Below the pieces are notes generated by a model. That model made no database searches, was not told where the DNA came from, and worked only from the letters and a program-made list of their open reading frames with translations. Below, in pieces: positions 7,722 through 16,141 of a stretch of DNA of 64,000 bases; positions within the stretch are counted from its first letter, which is position 1, and every line of letters starts with the position of its first letter. Source of the stretch: an uncultured Elusimicrobia bacterium (GTDB lineage Bacteria > Elusimicrobiota > Elusimicrobia > UBA1565 > UBA9628). The stretch covers positions 62,001-126,000 of the forward strand of contig CAIKVT010000029.1 in NCBI GenBank assembly GCA_903830945.1, read 5' to 3'. The position numbers and the translations under genes were made by a program.

Positions 7722-8710
7722 AACCGATGAGCCACGAAAAAGTTTTTATCCCTTTTTCCGACGGCTCCTTGCGTTATGATTGCCATGACTGCCGCAGTAT
7801 CTGTTGTCTCAACGGGAATCTGGTCATGAGCGCTGATGAGCAGAGGAGATTGCTGAGACTATACCCTCATTTACGGTTTTTCTTTACCCGCGGCACCAAG
7901 AAGACTTACGGGATCAGAAAATATCCGCGGTGCTGGTTTTTGGAGGATTCCGGTTTATGTTCTATCCAGAGAGAGTCCGGATATTCCTGCAAGCCATTCA
8001 TCTGCAGGATGCATCCAATCTATATAGGCAAGTGCAAAGACGGATACATCGCGATCCCGGACGGCTGCTCCACCTTGCATGTCGATCAAGAAGCTAAGGG
8101 GATTTCGCATAGCAGCATATTGAAAAATGCCCAGGAATCCATTGATTGTGGTTATATAAGCTTTAAAATCGATTGGTCCGCAGAGAGATTGAACCTCGAA
8201 AGGGAAATACTGCAAGGCTCGGAATTATTTTCGAACGACTCTAGTTATATCGACTTTGCAGCACATCAGATGTCTGTCACCTTGAAGAACGGCAAAACGG
8301 AAGAGATAAGATCCGGCCTGCAGAAGTCCGTTGACCTTTGGAAGTCATTCCTGGGATTGGATAAGCTCGAGCTGGAGAACAAGAGAGTCACCCACGACTT
8401 GACGGCGATAACCTCACTGCTCAGAGTGCGATCCTCCTCGTTGAGAAACACAGAAGTGAAGAAGATCCCCATAGCGCTCTTGTCGCTCTACTTGTACATG
8501 GTCCTATTCGCCAAAACCAGGAACGCTAGAATTTACGTGCAGGCATGTGAAGATATTTTGGACGATATCCCTTTGGCTCTCTTATGTCTGGGCAAGGATG
8601 ATTTAAGGATCAAGAACAAATCCGTGGAAAGCAAGCTGAATTACCTGCGCCTCCTGCAGACTGCCTATAGGCGCAATGAAAAGAACCCCGGCATGAAGCT
8701 GCTCCCTTGA
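7718..8710 (+). CDS. YkgJ-like cysteine-cluster protein (CxxC-x3-CC)
   Basis: 330 residues from an ATGA-coupled start; an ATG at 7727 is an alternative. The N-terminal Cys pattern C22-x2-C25-x3-CC29-30, followed by 'PRCWF', 'GLCSIQ', 'YSCKPFICRMHP' and 'DGCSTL', matches the YkgJ/PF03692 family thought to bind zinc or iron. The second half (from about residue 125) is helical, lower in GC than its neighbours, and matches nothing I recognise. YkgJ proteins are mostly uncharacterised. Its place inside the translationally coupled operon suggests a role in peptide modification, for example as a metal or redox partner of the radical SAM enzymes. Confidence 0.75.
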   Translation: MKPMSHEKVFIPFSDGSLRYDCHDCRSICCLNGNLVMSADEQRRLLRLYPHLRFFFTRGTKKTYGIRKYPRCWFLEDSGLCSIQRESGYSCKPFICRMHPIYIGKCKDGYIAIPDGCSTLHVDQEAKGISHSSILKNAQESIDCGYISFKIDWSAERLNLEREILQGSELFSNDSSYIDFAAHQMSVTLKNGKTEEIRSGLQKSVDLWKSFLGLDKLELENKRVTHDLTAITSLLRVRSSSLRNTEVKKIPIALLSLYLYMVLFAKTRNARIYVQACEDILDDIPLALLCLGKDDLRIKNKSVESKLNYLRLLQTAYRRNEKNPGMKLLP

Positions 8711-9636
8711 AAACGAAGACCCGCCTTAAGATCGCCGATGTGACCATCGGATTCAAAAGCGCGGACCCCATGCTAGCCATAACCGGGGCCGGGCAGCACT
8801 TTGTTAGCGAGGACCGGGGCCGAAACCATATCAGCGTGCGCGTCAAGGTGGTGCCGAGATTGCCGCGGCTGGGCGCGGCCAAGCCGGTCTTCGTGACCTG
8901 CCATTTCGAAGACGGCGAAGAGAACTGGCGCCTATGGAAGAACCGCGGCGGCTTCCTCTTCACCTGCCCCATAAAAGGGAAAGAGCAGGTCATTACGATC
9001 AATCGAGGCTTCGACCGCATGACCGCCTTCCTGCTTCGCAAACCGCGGAAGGGCCGCGCGTGGGACATAGAGGACATCATCTACGATTTCCTGCAGGTGC
9101 TGCTGATCGTGTACCTGGCGCAACGGCGGCAAGGAGTCATCTTCCATGCTGCGGGAATAAGAGACGCTGACGGCAGCGGCTTGCTCTTTGCCGGCAAGTC
9201 CACGGCAGGCAAAAGCACGACGGCCAAGCTCTGGCACCGCGAACCTGGAACCACGGTGCTCAATGACGACCGGGTGATCGTGCGCAAGCGCCGCGGCCGA
9301 TTCGTCATGTATAGTTCTCCGTGGCATGGCGACTTTCATGACCACGTGGCCTCCCACATCAAGGCAAACCGGCTAGACGACATATTTTTCATCCGCCATG
9401 CCAGCGCGAACGCCGCCACGCCGGTCGCGCCCGCGAAATTCATCGAGCGCTTCTATCCCGTCACCTTCCCCGCCTTCTGGGACAAATCGTGCCTGGAAAG
9501 CATCCTGGCCTTCGGCCAGGAAATCGCCGCGCGGGTGCCGTGCTTCGATCTAGGTCTGCGCAAGGGCCCGGACAGCATCTCCTATATCCGCCGCTTCCTA
9601 AAAAAGGACCGCGCTCTCCCGGCCGGAAAGCGATGA
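8707..9636 (+). CDS. HPr kinase-like P-loop protein
   Basis: 309 residues from a TTG overlapping the previous stop (TTGA). The P-loop GKSTAGKST lies at residues 163-171, followed by 'LNDDRVIV' and 'YSSPWHGD', a pattern shared by HprK-like proteins in RiPP clusters (serine kinase of the HPr type, C-terminal domain). Residues 1-150 resemble the variable N-terminal region of these proteins. Characterised relatives in lasso clusters (ThcoK, PsmK) phosphorylate a peptide residue, whereas true HprK acts on HPr. No ptsH gene is nearby, so a peptide substrate is the better guess. Confidence 0.8.
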   Translation: MKTKTRLKIADVTIGFKSADPMLAITGAGQHFVSEDRGRNHISVRVKVVPRLPRLGAAKPVFVTCHFEDGEENWRLWKNRGGFLFTCPIKGKEQVITINRGFDRMTAFLLRKPRKGRAWDIEDIIYDFLQVLLIVYLAQRRQGVIFHAAGIRDADGSGLLFAGKSTAGKSTTAKLWHREPGTTVLNDDRVIVRKRRGRFVMYSSPWHGDFHDHVASHIKANRLDDIFFIRHASANAATPVAPAKFIERFYPVTFPAFWDKSCLESILAFGQEIAARVPCFDLGLRKGPDSISYIRRFLKKDRALPAGKR

Positions 9637-10694
9637 AAAGAGGCACGCGCCTTCGCGATATCCGCAAGATCGCCATTATTTCATGGGGCTTCTGGGGCGA
9701 TTGCGTGATCCTGACCCCGCTCATCGACGCTCTGCGCAGATTATTCCCCGGGGTCCGCATAGTCATGATCACAGGGGCGGCCCCTGATCGCCGCCGGGCT
9801 CATGCCGGCCTTCTTTTTCAAAAGGACCCGCGCGTAAACTCGGTGTTGATCACCGGTTCCCGCGCCGTCGCCGCCTTGATACGCGGCAGACGCTGCGATC
9901 TCGCCATCGATCTGGTCAACACCAGATGGACGCGCATCTTAGTCAAAGCCTCCGGAGCGCGGCATATCATCTGCGCCAAATTCTGCCAAAGGGCGCCACA
10001 CTTTTTCACCTGGCTGACGTGGGGGCGCGACGGCCAACAGCACATCCGCCACATCCGGATAAAGGGACATATCGGCCATTTTCCGGCCTGCCGTTCCCAA
10101 CAGATACTCAAAATCGCTCGGTTCATCAACAACGGCAGGGGCAATTTCCGGTCTTTATTGCCCAAACTGTTCATTTCGAGATCCGAACAGCGATGGGCCA
10201 GGGACTTTCTGCACCAAAATGGCGTCGCGCCAGGAGACACCATCATCGGCCTGCAGCCGGGCGGGGCTTGGCCGCATCGCCTGTGGCCCGCCGGGTACTA
10301 TGGCCGCGTGGCCAGATTCTTAGCCCGCCGCGAGAAAACGCGCATCCTGATTTTTTTCGCTCGTGGAGAGAGGCGCGGCGCGCAGAATGTCCGCAAGGGA
10401 TCTCGAGCAGAGGTCGTACTCATAGGGGAGCGGGACGCTAGGCGCTACATGGCGCTTTTGTCCCAATGCCATGTCTTCATCTCGTCCGATGGCGGGCCGC
10501 TGCATGTGGCCTTGGCTTCGGGCGTGCCCTGTGTCGGGCTGTTCAAGAATAAACATGAGAAGAACGCCGCCCACTGGTATGACTGGCGCGCAAGAAAAAA
10601 CCTGCTTCCCGTGTTTTTCCCAAAAGGATCGCCGCGCGAGGAATCAACGGCCGTGGTGGCCGCGGTCGAGACGATCCTGCACAGACCCAGATGA
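9633..10694 (+). CDS. Glycosyltransferase family 9 (heptosyltransferase-like)
   Basis: 353 residues from the ATGA-coupled start at 9633. 'IAIISWGFWGDCVILTPLIDALRRLFPG' is the typical opening of ADP-heptose:LPS heptosyltransferases. The C-terminal half has 'IIGLQPGGAWPHRLWPAGYYGRVARFL' and 'FISSDGGPLHVALASGVPCVGLF', the GT9 donor-binding blocks. Normally these enzymes extend the LPS inner core, but here the gene is embedded between a kinase-like gene and a radical SAM gene with overlaps on both sides. It may glycosylate the peptide product or be a passenger. The function is inferred from family only. Confidence 0.88.
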   Translation: MKRGTRLRDIRKIAIISWGFWGDCVILTPLIDALRRLFPGVRIVMITGAAPDRRRAHAGLLFQKDPRVNSVLITGSRAVAALIRGRRCDLAIDLVNTRWTRILVKASGARHIICAKFCQRAPHFFTWLTWGRDGQQHIRHIRIKGHIGHFPACRSQQILKIARFINNGRGNFRSLLPKLFISRSEQRWARDFLHQNGVAPGDTIIGLQPGGAWPHRLWPAGYYGRVARFLARREKTRILIFFARGERRGAQNVRKGSRAEVVLIGERDARRYMALLSQCHVFISSDGGPLHVALASGVPCVGLFKNKHEKNAAHWYDWRARKNLLPVFFPKGSPREESTAVVAAVETILHRPR

Positions 10695-11710
10695 AGACCG
10701 GGCGCTACCAGGAGTTCAGCCGGCGCGCCCATGAAGCCCGCGGCCTGAGCGTGGCTCAGTTCGAGCTCACTTTCGGATGCGACCTGCGCTGCCGGCACTG
10801 CATGACCGACTGCTACAACAAGCCGGTTCTCTTGCAGCGGGAATTACCCACCCGCGAGGTGAAGGAGATTCTGGACCGGCTCAAGGCCTCAGGCGTCCTG
10901 TGGCTGTGCCTCACCGGCGGGGACCCTTTGACTCGAGGGGATTTCCCCGAGATCCATGAGCATGCGAAGAAGCTCGGCTTCATCGTGACCGTCTTCACGA
11001 ACGGCTGCCGGATAGACCGCGGCATGGCAAGACTTTTGGGGCGTATGCAGCCCTTTGTCATAGAGATCACCCTTAACGCGATCACTGAAGAGCTCTACGA
11101 ACGGATTAGCGGTCGTCGCGGCTCATTCGGCAAAGTCATGGCCGCTCTGGAATTGCTCAAGGCGGAGCATATCCCCATCAAGCTCAAGACCCAAGTAACG
11201 CGGGAAAATGCCGGCGAGGCACCCAGGATTCAGGCCTTCGCCCGAGGCCGCGGCATACCTTGGGACGCGTCTTGCCTGCTCTATCCCCGGCTCAATGGCG
11301 ATCTGGGCCCGGCCTTCTTGCGCGTAGACCCCCGGACAATGCCCGGCCAAGGCTCCGAGTGCGCGGCAGCTTCAGCCCGCGCGAGCAAAAGTTCGGTTGA
11401 ACTGTTCCCATGCCCCATCAAGTCCGGCCAAGGGATATATCTTGACCCTTATGGTTTCGCCTTCCTGTGCCCACTCCTGCGGAGGCCCCGCTACGACCTA
11501 TCGCGCATGACCCTCGCGCGGGCCCGTGGCCTAGCCATGGTCCAAGCCGGACGGGCACGTTTCAAGAGCGAATCCCGATGCCGGTCCTGCGGGCTCAAGG
11601 TCGACTGCCCTTGGTGCCCGGGGTTCGCCTATCTTGAGACGGGCAATCGGGAGGAGCCGGTCGCCTATTGCTGCCAGATCGCCCGAGGCTCAGCCCAGGC
11701 AGACGCTTAG
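10691..11710 (+). CDS. Radical SAM/SPASM peptide maturase 3
   Basis: 339 residues with 'ELTFGCDLRCRHCMTDC' (CxxxCxxC near residues 27-34), 'LTGGDPLTRGDF', and a SPASM tail 'FPCPIKSG', 'FLCPLLRR', 'CRSCGLKVDCPWCPGFA' and 'YCCQI'. It starts with an ATGA overlap after the glycosyltransferase and is the last gene of the plus-strand arm. Its SPASM Cys set is complete, as in copy 1, which suggests auxiliary clusters. The next gene, an ABC ATPase on the opposite strand, converges after 14 bp. Confidence 0.9.
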   Translation: MKTGRYQEFSRRAHEARGLSVAQFELTFGCDLRCRHCMTDCYNKPVLLQRELPTREVKEILDRLKASGVLWLCLTGGDPLTRGDFPEIHEHAKKLGFIVTVFTNGCRIDRGMARLLGRMQPFVIEITLNAITEELYERISGRRGSFGKVMAALELLKAEHIPIKLKTQVTRENAGEAPRIQAFARGRGIPWDASCLLYPRLNGDLGPAFLRVDPRTMPGQGSECAAASARASKSSVELFPCPIKSGQGIYLDPYGFAFLCPLLRRPRYDLSRMTLARARGLAMVQAGRARFKSESRCRSCGLKVDCPWCPGFAYLETGNREEPVAYCCQIARGSAQADA

Positions 11711-11724
11711 CCGCGGCGGTGGCC

Positions 11725-12792
11725 TTAACCGATGCGGCCCTTGGTCTCTTGATCGAAGAGGTGGATGCCGGCGAGTTGCAAGCTCATGGAGACGGTGTCG
11801 CCGGGCTTGCCGTCGAAGGAGGCGTCCACCGTGGCCAGGAGCCGCTTCTCGCCCGCTTTGAGGTATAGGTTGCGCTTATAGCCCAGGAGCTCCACGACCT
11901 CGATGGCGGCAGGCACCGGCTCGCTCAGGGATGAGCCATCCGTCTTGTTGACGCAGACACCTTCAGGCCGGATGCCCAGGATCACCGGGCCCGACGCGCG
12001 GGTGCCTCCGGGGAGTTTGAAGCCCATGTCCGGACTCTTGAACATCCCCCCCGCCACCGCACCATCAATGAAGTTCATAGTCGGGCTGCCGATAAACCCA
12101 GCGACGAAATGATTCGCAGGCCGAAAGAAGGCCTCGGCCGGAGTGCCCACCTGCTGGATGATGCCGCCATTCATCACGGCCATGCGCGAGCCCAAGGTCA
12201 TGGCCTCCACCTGGTCGTGGGTCACGTAGATGATGGTCGCGCCCAGGCGCTGATGCAGTTTGGCGATCTCGATGCGCATCTCCTCGCGCAGCTTCGCGTC
12301 GAGGTTGCTCAGAGGCTCGTCGAATAGAAAGGCTTTTGGCTTGCGCACGATGGCGCGGCCGATGGCCACCCTCTGCCTCTGGCCGCCCGAAAGCTGCCGC
12401 GGCGTGCGCTTCAGAAGGTCTTTAATCTGCAAGACGGCCGCCGCCTCATCCACCCGCCGGTCGATCTCGGCCTTGGCCAGGCCGCGCAGGCGCAGGCCGA
12501 AGCTCATGTTCTCCTCGACCGTCATATGCGGATAGAGCGCGTAGTCCTGGAAGACCATGGCGATCTCCCGGTCCCGCGGCGCCAGATGATTGACGACCTT
12601 GCCGTCGATGAGGATGTCGCCCTCCGTGACCTCTTCGAGGCCCGCGATCATGCGCAGAAGCGTGGACTTGCCGCAGCCCGACGGCCCGACCAGGATCATG
12701 AACTCGCGGTCCGCGATGTCGAGGCTCACCTCGCGCAGGACCGTCGCCTCCTGATATCTCTTGCTGATGCGGCGCAAAGTCACTGATGCCAT
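11725..12792 (-). CDS. Carbohydrate ABC importer ATPase (MalK/UgpC/MsmX type)
   Basis: 355 residues from the ATG at 12792; the frame extends upstream only through the permease gene. Walker A 'GPSGCGKST', Q-loop 'VFQDYALYPHMTV', signature 'LSGGQRQRV', Walker B 'FLFDEPLS' and switch 'VTHDQVEAM' are all present. The C-terminal 110 residues form the TOBE/regulatory domain with 'LGIRPEGV' and end 'LFDQETKGRIG', as in MalK/UgpC. It lies 2 bp after the second permease and energises the importer encoded by this operon. Confidence 0.93.
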   Translation of the reverse strand: MASVTLRRISKRYQEATVLREVSLDIADREFMILVGPSGCGKSTLLRMIAGLEEVTEGDILIDGKVVNHLAPRDREIAMVFQDYALYPHMTVEENMSFGLRLRGLAKAEIDRRVDEAAAVLQIKDLLKRTPRQLSGGQRQRVAIGRAIVRKPKAFLFDEPLSNLDAKLREEMRIEIAKLHQRLGATIIYVTHDQVEAMTLGSRMAVMNGGIIQQVGTPAEAFFRPANHFVAGFIGSPTMNFIDGAVAGGMFKSPDMGFKLPGGTRASGPVILGIRPEGVCVNKTDGSSLSEPVPAAIEVVELLGYKRNLYLKAGEKRLLATVDASFDGKPGDTVSMSLQLAGIHLFDQETKGRIG

Positions 12793-12794
12793 AG

Positions 12795-13670
12795 CTATCC
12801 TTTCACTCCGCCCAAGGTCAGGCCCGAGATGAGCCACTTCGACGAATAGAGGAAGATGAGCAGGACGGGCACCGTCACCATAAACGAGCCGGCCGCGAAC
12901 ATCCCCCACTGCGTCAGATACTGGCCCTGCAGCTCGAAAAGCCCCAAGGTCCAGGTGTATCTCTGCGCGTCGCAGAGCACCACGCGCGCCACCAGGTATT
13001 CGTTCCAAGCTTGCGTGAAATTGAAGAGAAAAGCGATGGACAAAGCCGGGGTGGAGAGGGGCAGGACGATGCGGTAGAAAGCGCCGAAGCGGCTGGTGCC
13101 GTCGACCAAGGCCGCTTCTTCCAGGGAGCGCGGGATGGTGTCGTAGTAGCCCTTAAGGATCCAGATGCTGAAGGGCAATGACGTCACGGAGTAGGCGACG
13201 ATCATGCCCAGATAGGTATTGATGAGCCCCAGACGCATGATCATCAAGAACAGCGGCAGCAGCAGCATCCCGGCCGGGATCATCTGCGTGCCCAGGAGCA
13301 AAGTCAGGCCCAGCTTATTGCCCGGGAACTTGAAGCGCGAAAAGGCGTAGCCGCCCGTGGCCGCCAGGCTCACGCCGATGAAAGAGGTCACGCAGGTGAT
13401 GACCAAGGAGTTCCAAAGCCAGAGCAGGAACTCAGTCTCCTTGAAGACGCGCAGGTAAGAGGATGCGGACGCCCCGGCCGGGATGAGGGCCAGGTCCGTG
13501 GAGATGAGCCTGTCGCCGGGGCGCAGGGAGACCGAGATCATGCGCAGCAGCGGATACAGGCAGATCAGGCACGCCCCGATCAGGGCCGCGTGGATCAAGA
13601 CCGCCTGTACCGCCTGCCTGCGATGATGAGCGGCCAACACCGCCGCCACCTCTTGCGGGGTCTCAACCAT
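12795..13670 (-). CDS. Carbohydrate ABC permease, MalG type
   Basis: 291 residues with about six membrane helices. The EAA loop 'EAALVDGTSRFGAFYRIVLPLSTPA' contacts the ATPase, and the C-terminus 'SGLTLGGVKG' is the usual end of MalG/UgpE-type permeases. It overlaps the upstream permease gene by 8 bp and is followed after 2 bp by the ATPase, so the three are translated as one unit. Confidence 0.93.
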   Translation of the reverse strand: MVETPQEVAAVLAAHHRRQAVQAVLIHAALIGACLICLYPLLRMISVSLRPGDRLISTDLALIPAGASASSYLRVFKETEFLLWLWNSLVITCVTSFIGVSLAATGGYAFSRFKFPGNKLGLTLLLGTQMIPAGMLLLPLFLMIMRLGLINTYLGMIVAYSVTSLPFSIWILKGYYDTIPRSLEEAALVDGTSRFGAFYRIVLPLSTPALSIAFLFNFTQAWNEYLVARVVLCDAQRYTWTLGLFELQGQYLTQWGMFAAGSFMVTVPVLLIFLYSSKWLISGLTLGGVKG

Positions 13671-14817
13671 AGACCGACTCCGAGCCCTTGGAAAACTTGA
13701 GCCACAAAATCGAGAAAATGAATAAAATCAAAAAAATCACGATGGCCAATGCGGCGCTATATGAATAACGATAAAAGGTGAAGGCGGCCTTGTAAAGAGC
13801 CGAGACCAAGATATCGGCGTCCTCGGTGCCTCCTGCCTGGCCCGTGACCAGATAGATCACGTTGATATTGTTGAAAGTCCACACCGCGCCCAAAGTCACG
13901 GCCGGGCCAAGCACTGGCCGCAGCAGGGGCAAGGTGATGTGGCGCAGCTGCTGCCAGGCCGAGGCGCCGTCTATGGCTGCGGCATCGTAATAGTGTTTGG
14001 AGATCGACTGTAGGCCGCCGAGTATGATCACCATCATAAAGGGAATTCCCAGCCACACGTTGATGATGGTGCAAGTCAGCAAGGAGTGCTGGGTCAACCA
14101 CTGCACCGGCGCCACGCCGAGGCGGCCCAGCATGATGTTTATGAAGCCGTACTGGGACTGGAATTCCCCGCGCAAAGCGAGTATGGCTACCACCTGGGGC
14201 ATGGCCCAGGGGATGACCAGGAAGGTCCGGTACAGCCCCCGGAAGCGGTGGCAGTTATTGAGCAACAGGGCCAAGATAAATCCGCCGGTCACGTGGAAGA
14301 ATACGTTGATAAAGGTCCACCAGATGGTCCGGCCGAAGAGCCACCCGAAAGTGACCGAAGAAAGAGGCGAAGAGGTAAAGACGTTGGTGAAATGCTTGAA
14401 GCCCACGAAAGGGATGTGCCCTGTCCGGCTCCAGGCCATGATGGTGGTGAGCTTGAGATCGTGCAAGGCGAGATAGACCTCAAAGGCCAGCGGATAGGCG
14501 ATCAGCATACCCAGCCCGATGAACCCGGGGGCGAGCAGCATGATCGGCAAAGAGTGCTTTCCTCGCACGACATACCTGAAGACCAGGGCCGAGACCAGTT
14601 GGATCCCGGCCGCGGCCAAGACCAAGGAGGGCAAGTGTCCGACTGAAAGACTATGTCCGGAAACGGCCGCCAGTACAGGCGCGACCGCCACGGTCGCAGA
14701 AACGAACCAAGGGTGGTCGAAATAGGAGAAGTGGACGTGGAGGTAGAGCTCCAGTATGGCCACGGCCGCAGCTAAAAAGGCGACGAACTCGAGCACCTGA
14801 AGCAAGGAAGAAATCAT
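13663..14817 (-). CDS. Carbohydrate ABC permease, MalF type with extra N-terminal helices
   Basis: 384 residues, longer than the roughly 300 usual for UgpA-type permeases because of an N-terminal block of about 95 residues with three predicted membrane helices. The core then begins at 'LPIMLLAPGFIGLGMLIAYPLAFEVYLALHD'. The EAA loop is 'DAAAIDGASAWQQLRHITLPLLRPV'. An extended N-terminus also occurs in MalF proteins of enterobacteria. It follows the binding protein gene by 37 bp. Confidence 0.92.
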   Translation of the reverse strand: MISSLLQVLEFVAFLAAAVAILELYLHVHFSYFDHPWFVSATVAVAPVLAAVSGHSLSVGHLPSLVLAAAGIQLVSALVFRYVVRGKHSLPIMLLAPGFIGLGMLIAYPLAFEVYLALHDLKLTTIMAWSRTGHIPFVGFKHFTNVFTSSPLSSVTFGWLFGRTIWWTFINVFFHVTGGFILALLLNNCHRFRGLYRTFLVIPWAMPQVVAILALRGEFQSQYGFINIMLGRLGVAPVQWLTQHSLLTCTIINVWLGIPFMMVIILGGLQSISKHYYDAAAIDGASAWQQLRHITLPLLRPVLGPAVTLGAVWTFNNINVIYLVTGQAGGTEDADILVSALYKAAFTFYRYSYSAALAIVIFLILFIFSILWLKFSKGSESVYG

Positions 14818-14854
14818 AGTCTTCCACTAGAAGATAAGTATAGTGTCCCCGAAT

Positions 14855-16078
14855 TCACTCGTTCATCTCCCGGATCTTGGTCTCGGCGTCGAGCTGCATG
14901 AGCGGAACCGCCTCATCCACCGTCATCTGCCCGGAAAGGACCCTGCCGTAAAGCGGCCGGATGGCGTCCCACACGGCGCGAATCTCGGTCGCCATGGGCA
15001 TAGGCCGGCCAACCAAGAGCTGCTCCATGGAGGCCCGCAGGTTCGGGTCATCCATGATGACCTTGGCCTGATTGGCTTTGGAGAGCGCCGGCAGACGCAT
15101 GAGAGTCTTGGCCTGTCCTATCTGGTTCTCTTCGTTGGTGTAGAAATCGACCAAGCGCTTGACCACCTCGAGCTTAGGCCCCCTGAGCTTGGAGCTAAGC
15201 ATGAAATAAGCGCCGCTCACCATGGGCGTTGGCCAACGGCCGGTCTGGGAAATCTTCGGGATCCTGGCGATGCCCAGATCGGACTTGAGCTGAGCCTCAT
15301 AGCGGGAGATGGCCCAGTCGCCGCCGATGACAAAGGCGACCTTCCTCTCCGTGAACAGCGCGTCCGCGCAATTGTAATCGCATTCCTGCGGCACATATCG
15401 CCGGCGCTTGAGTTCCAGGACGAACTCCAGGGCGCGACGCGTAGCCGGAGTATCGATCGTGGGTCTGCGCCCGTCCATGGGCCAGCCGCCGAAAGCGCCC
15501 ATCCAGGGCACCAGCCAATACGGTTCGCCCAGGAAAAACGCCATGCAATGGTCGACCTTTATCTCCTTGGCGCGCTGATCGCAAAAGTCGAAGAGCTCGG
15601 CCATGGTCTGCGGCGGCTTGTGGACGAAACTCTTGTTATACATCAGCATCAGATGGTTGCCGTTGGATATAGGCACACCCCATGTCTTACCGTCCTGAGA
15701 CACAGCTTCGACCGCAGCCTTATTGTAGCGGCTCATATCGAAGAGCCCGTCCACGGACAGGATGAACCCCGAGACCGAATAGATCCCGGCCGGATCCGAC
15801 TGCGTAATGATGAGGTCCGGAGGGTTGCCCGCGATGGAGGCGGTCTGGAATTGTTGACGCAGGTCTTCCGGATGATAATGAGTGCGGACGATTTTGACGT
15901 CCGCGTTACCGGGAAGCCTGCGAAAGGCCTCCAGAACCGAGTCGATGTAGGGCGCAATCGCCGCGTCCTCCATCTCCCAGACCACGATGCGGTGGTCCGT
16001 ATCGCCGGACGCGAACTGCCGGCACGCGCCACCGCCCGCCAGGACGACCAACAGCAGGAGGGTCCAGGGCTGTCTCAT
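14855..16078 (-). CDS. Carbohydrate ABC substrate-binding lipoprotein
   Basis: 407 residues from the ATG at 16078. The N-terminus MRQPWTLLLLVVLAGGGAC is a signal peptide with a lipobox-like GGAC (slightly off consensus), so the mature protein is likely lipid-anchored in the periplasm. 'IVVWEM', 'DLIITQSDPAGI', 'WGVPISNGNHLMLMYNKSF' and 'GGDWAISRYEAQLK' fit extracellular solute-binding family 1. The sugar is not predictable. It is first in the operon and diverges from a histidine kinase gene 63 bp away, which may control it. Confidence 0.92.
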   Translation of the reverse strand: MRQPWTLLLLVVLAGGGACRQFASGDTDHRIVVWEMEDAAIAPYIDSVLEAFRRLPGNADVKIVRTHYHPEDLRQQFQTASIAGNPPDLIITQSDPAGIYSVSGFILSVDGLFDMSRYNKAAVEAVSQDGKTWGVPISNGNHLMLMYNKSFVHKPPQTMAELFDFCDQRAKEIKVDHCMAFFLGEPYWLVPWMGAFGGWPMDGRRPTIDTPATRRALEFVLELKRRRYVPQECDYNCADALFTERKVAFVIGGDWAISRYEAQLKSDLGIARIPKISQTGRWPTPMVSGAYFMLSSKLRGPKLEVVKRLVDFYTNEENQIGQAKTLMRLPALSKANQAKVIMDDPNLRASMEQLLVGRPMPMATEIRAVWDAIRPLYGRVLSGQMTVDEAVPLMQLDAETKIREMNE

Positions 16079-16141
16079 GATCGCCGACGCAATGATACCA
16101 CAATATGGGGAGGCGGCGACCTCGGCTGGATTCTTGCTAAA

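Noticed and set aside
499-11710. Lasso peptide cluster
   Set aside because: HprK-like and PF14907 proteins are reminiscent of lasso loci, but there is no asparagine-synthase-like cyclase and no transglutaminase-like B2 protease. Three radical SAM enzymes point to another class.
14843-16141. N-terminal extension of the PAS kinase frame by about 430 residues
   Set aside because: Antisense to the solute-binding protein. The PAS homology starts at the ATG at 16142.
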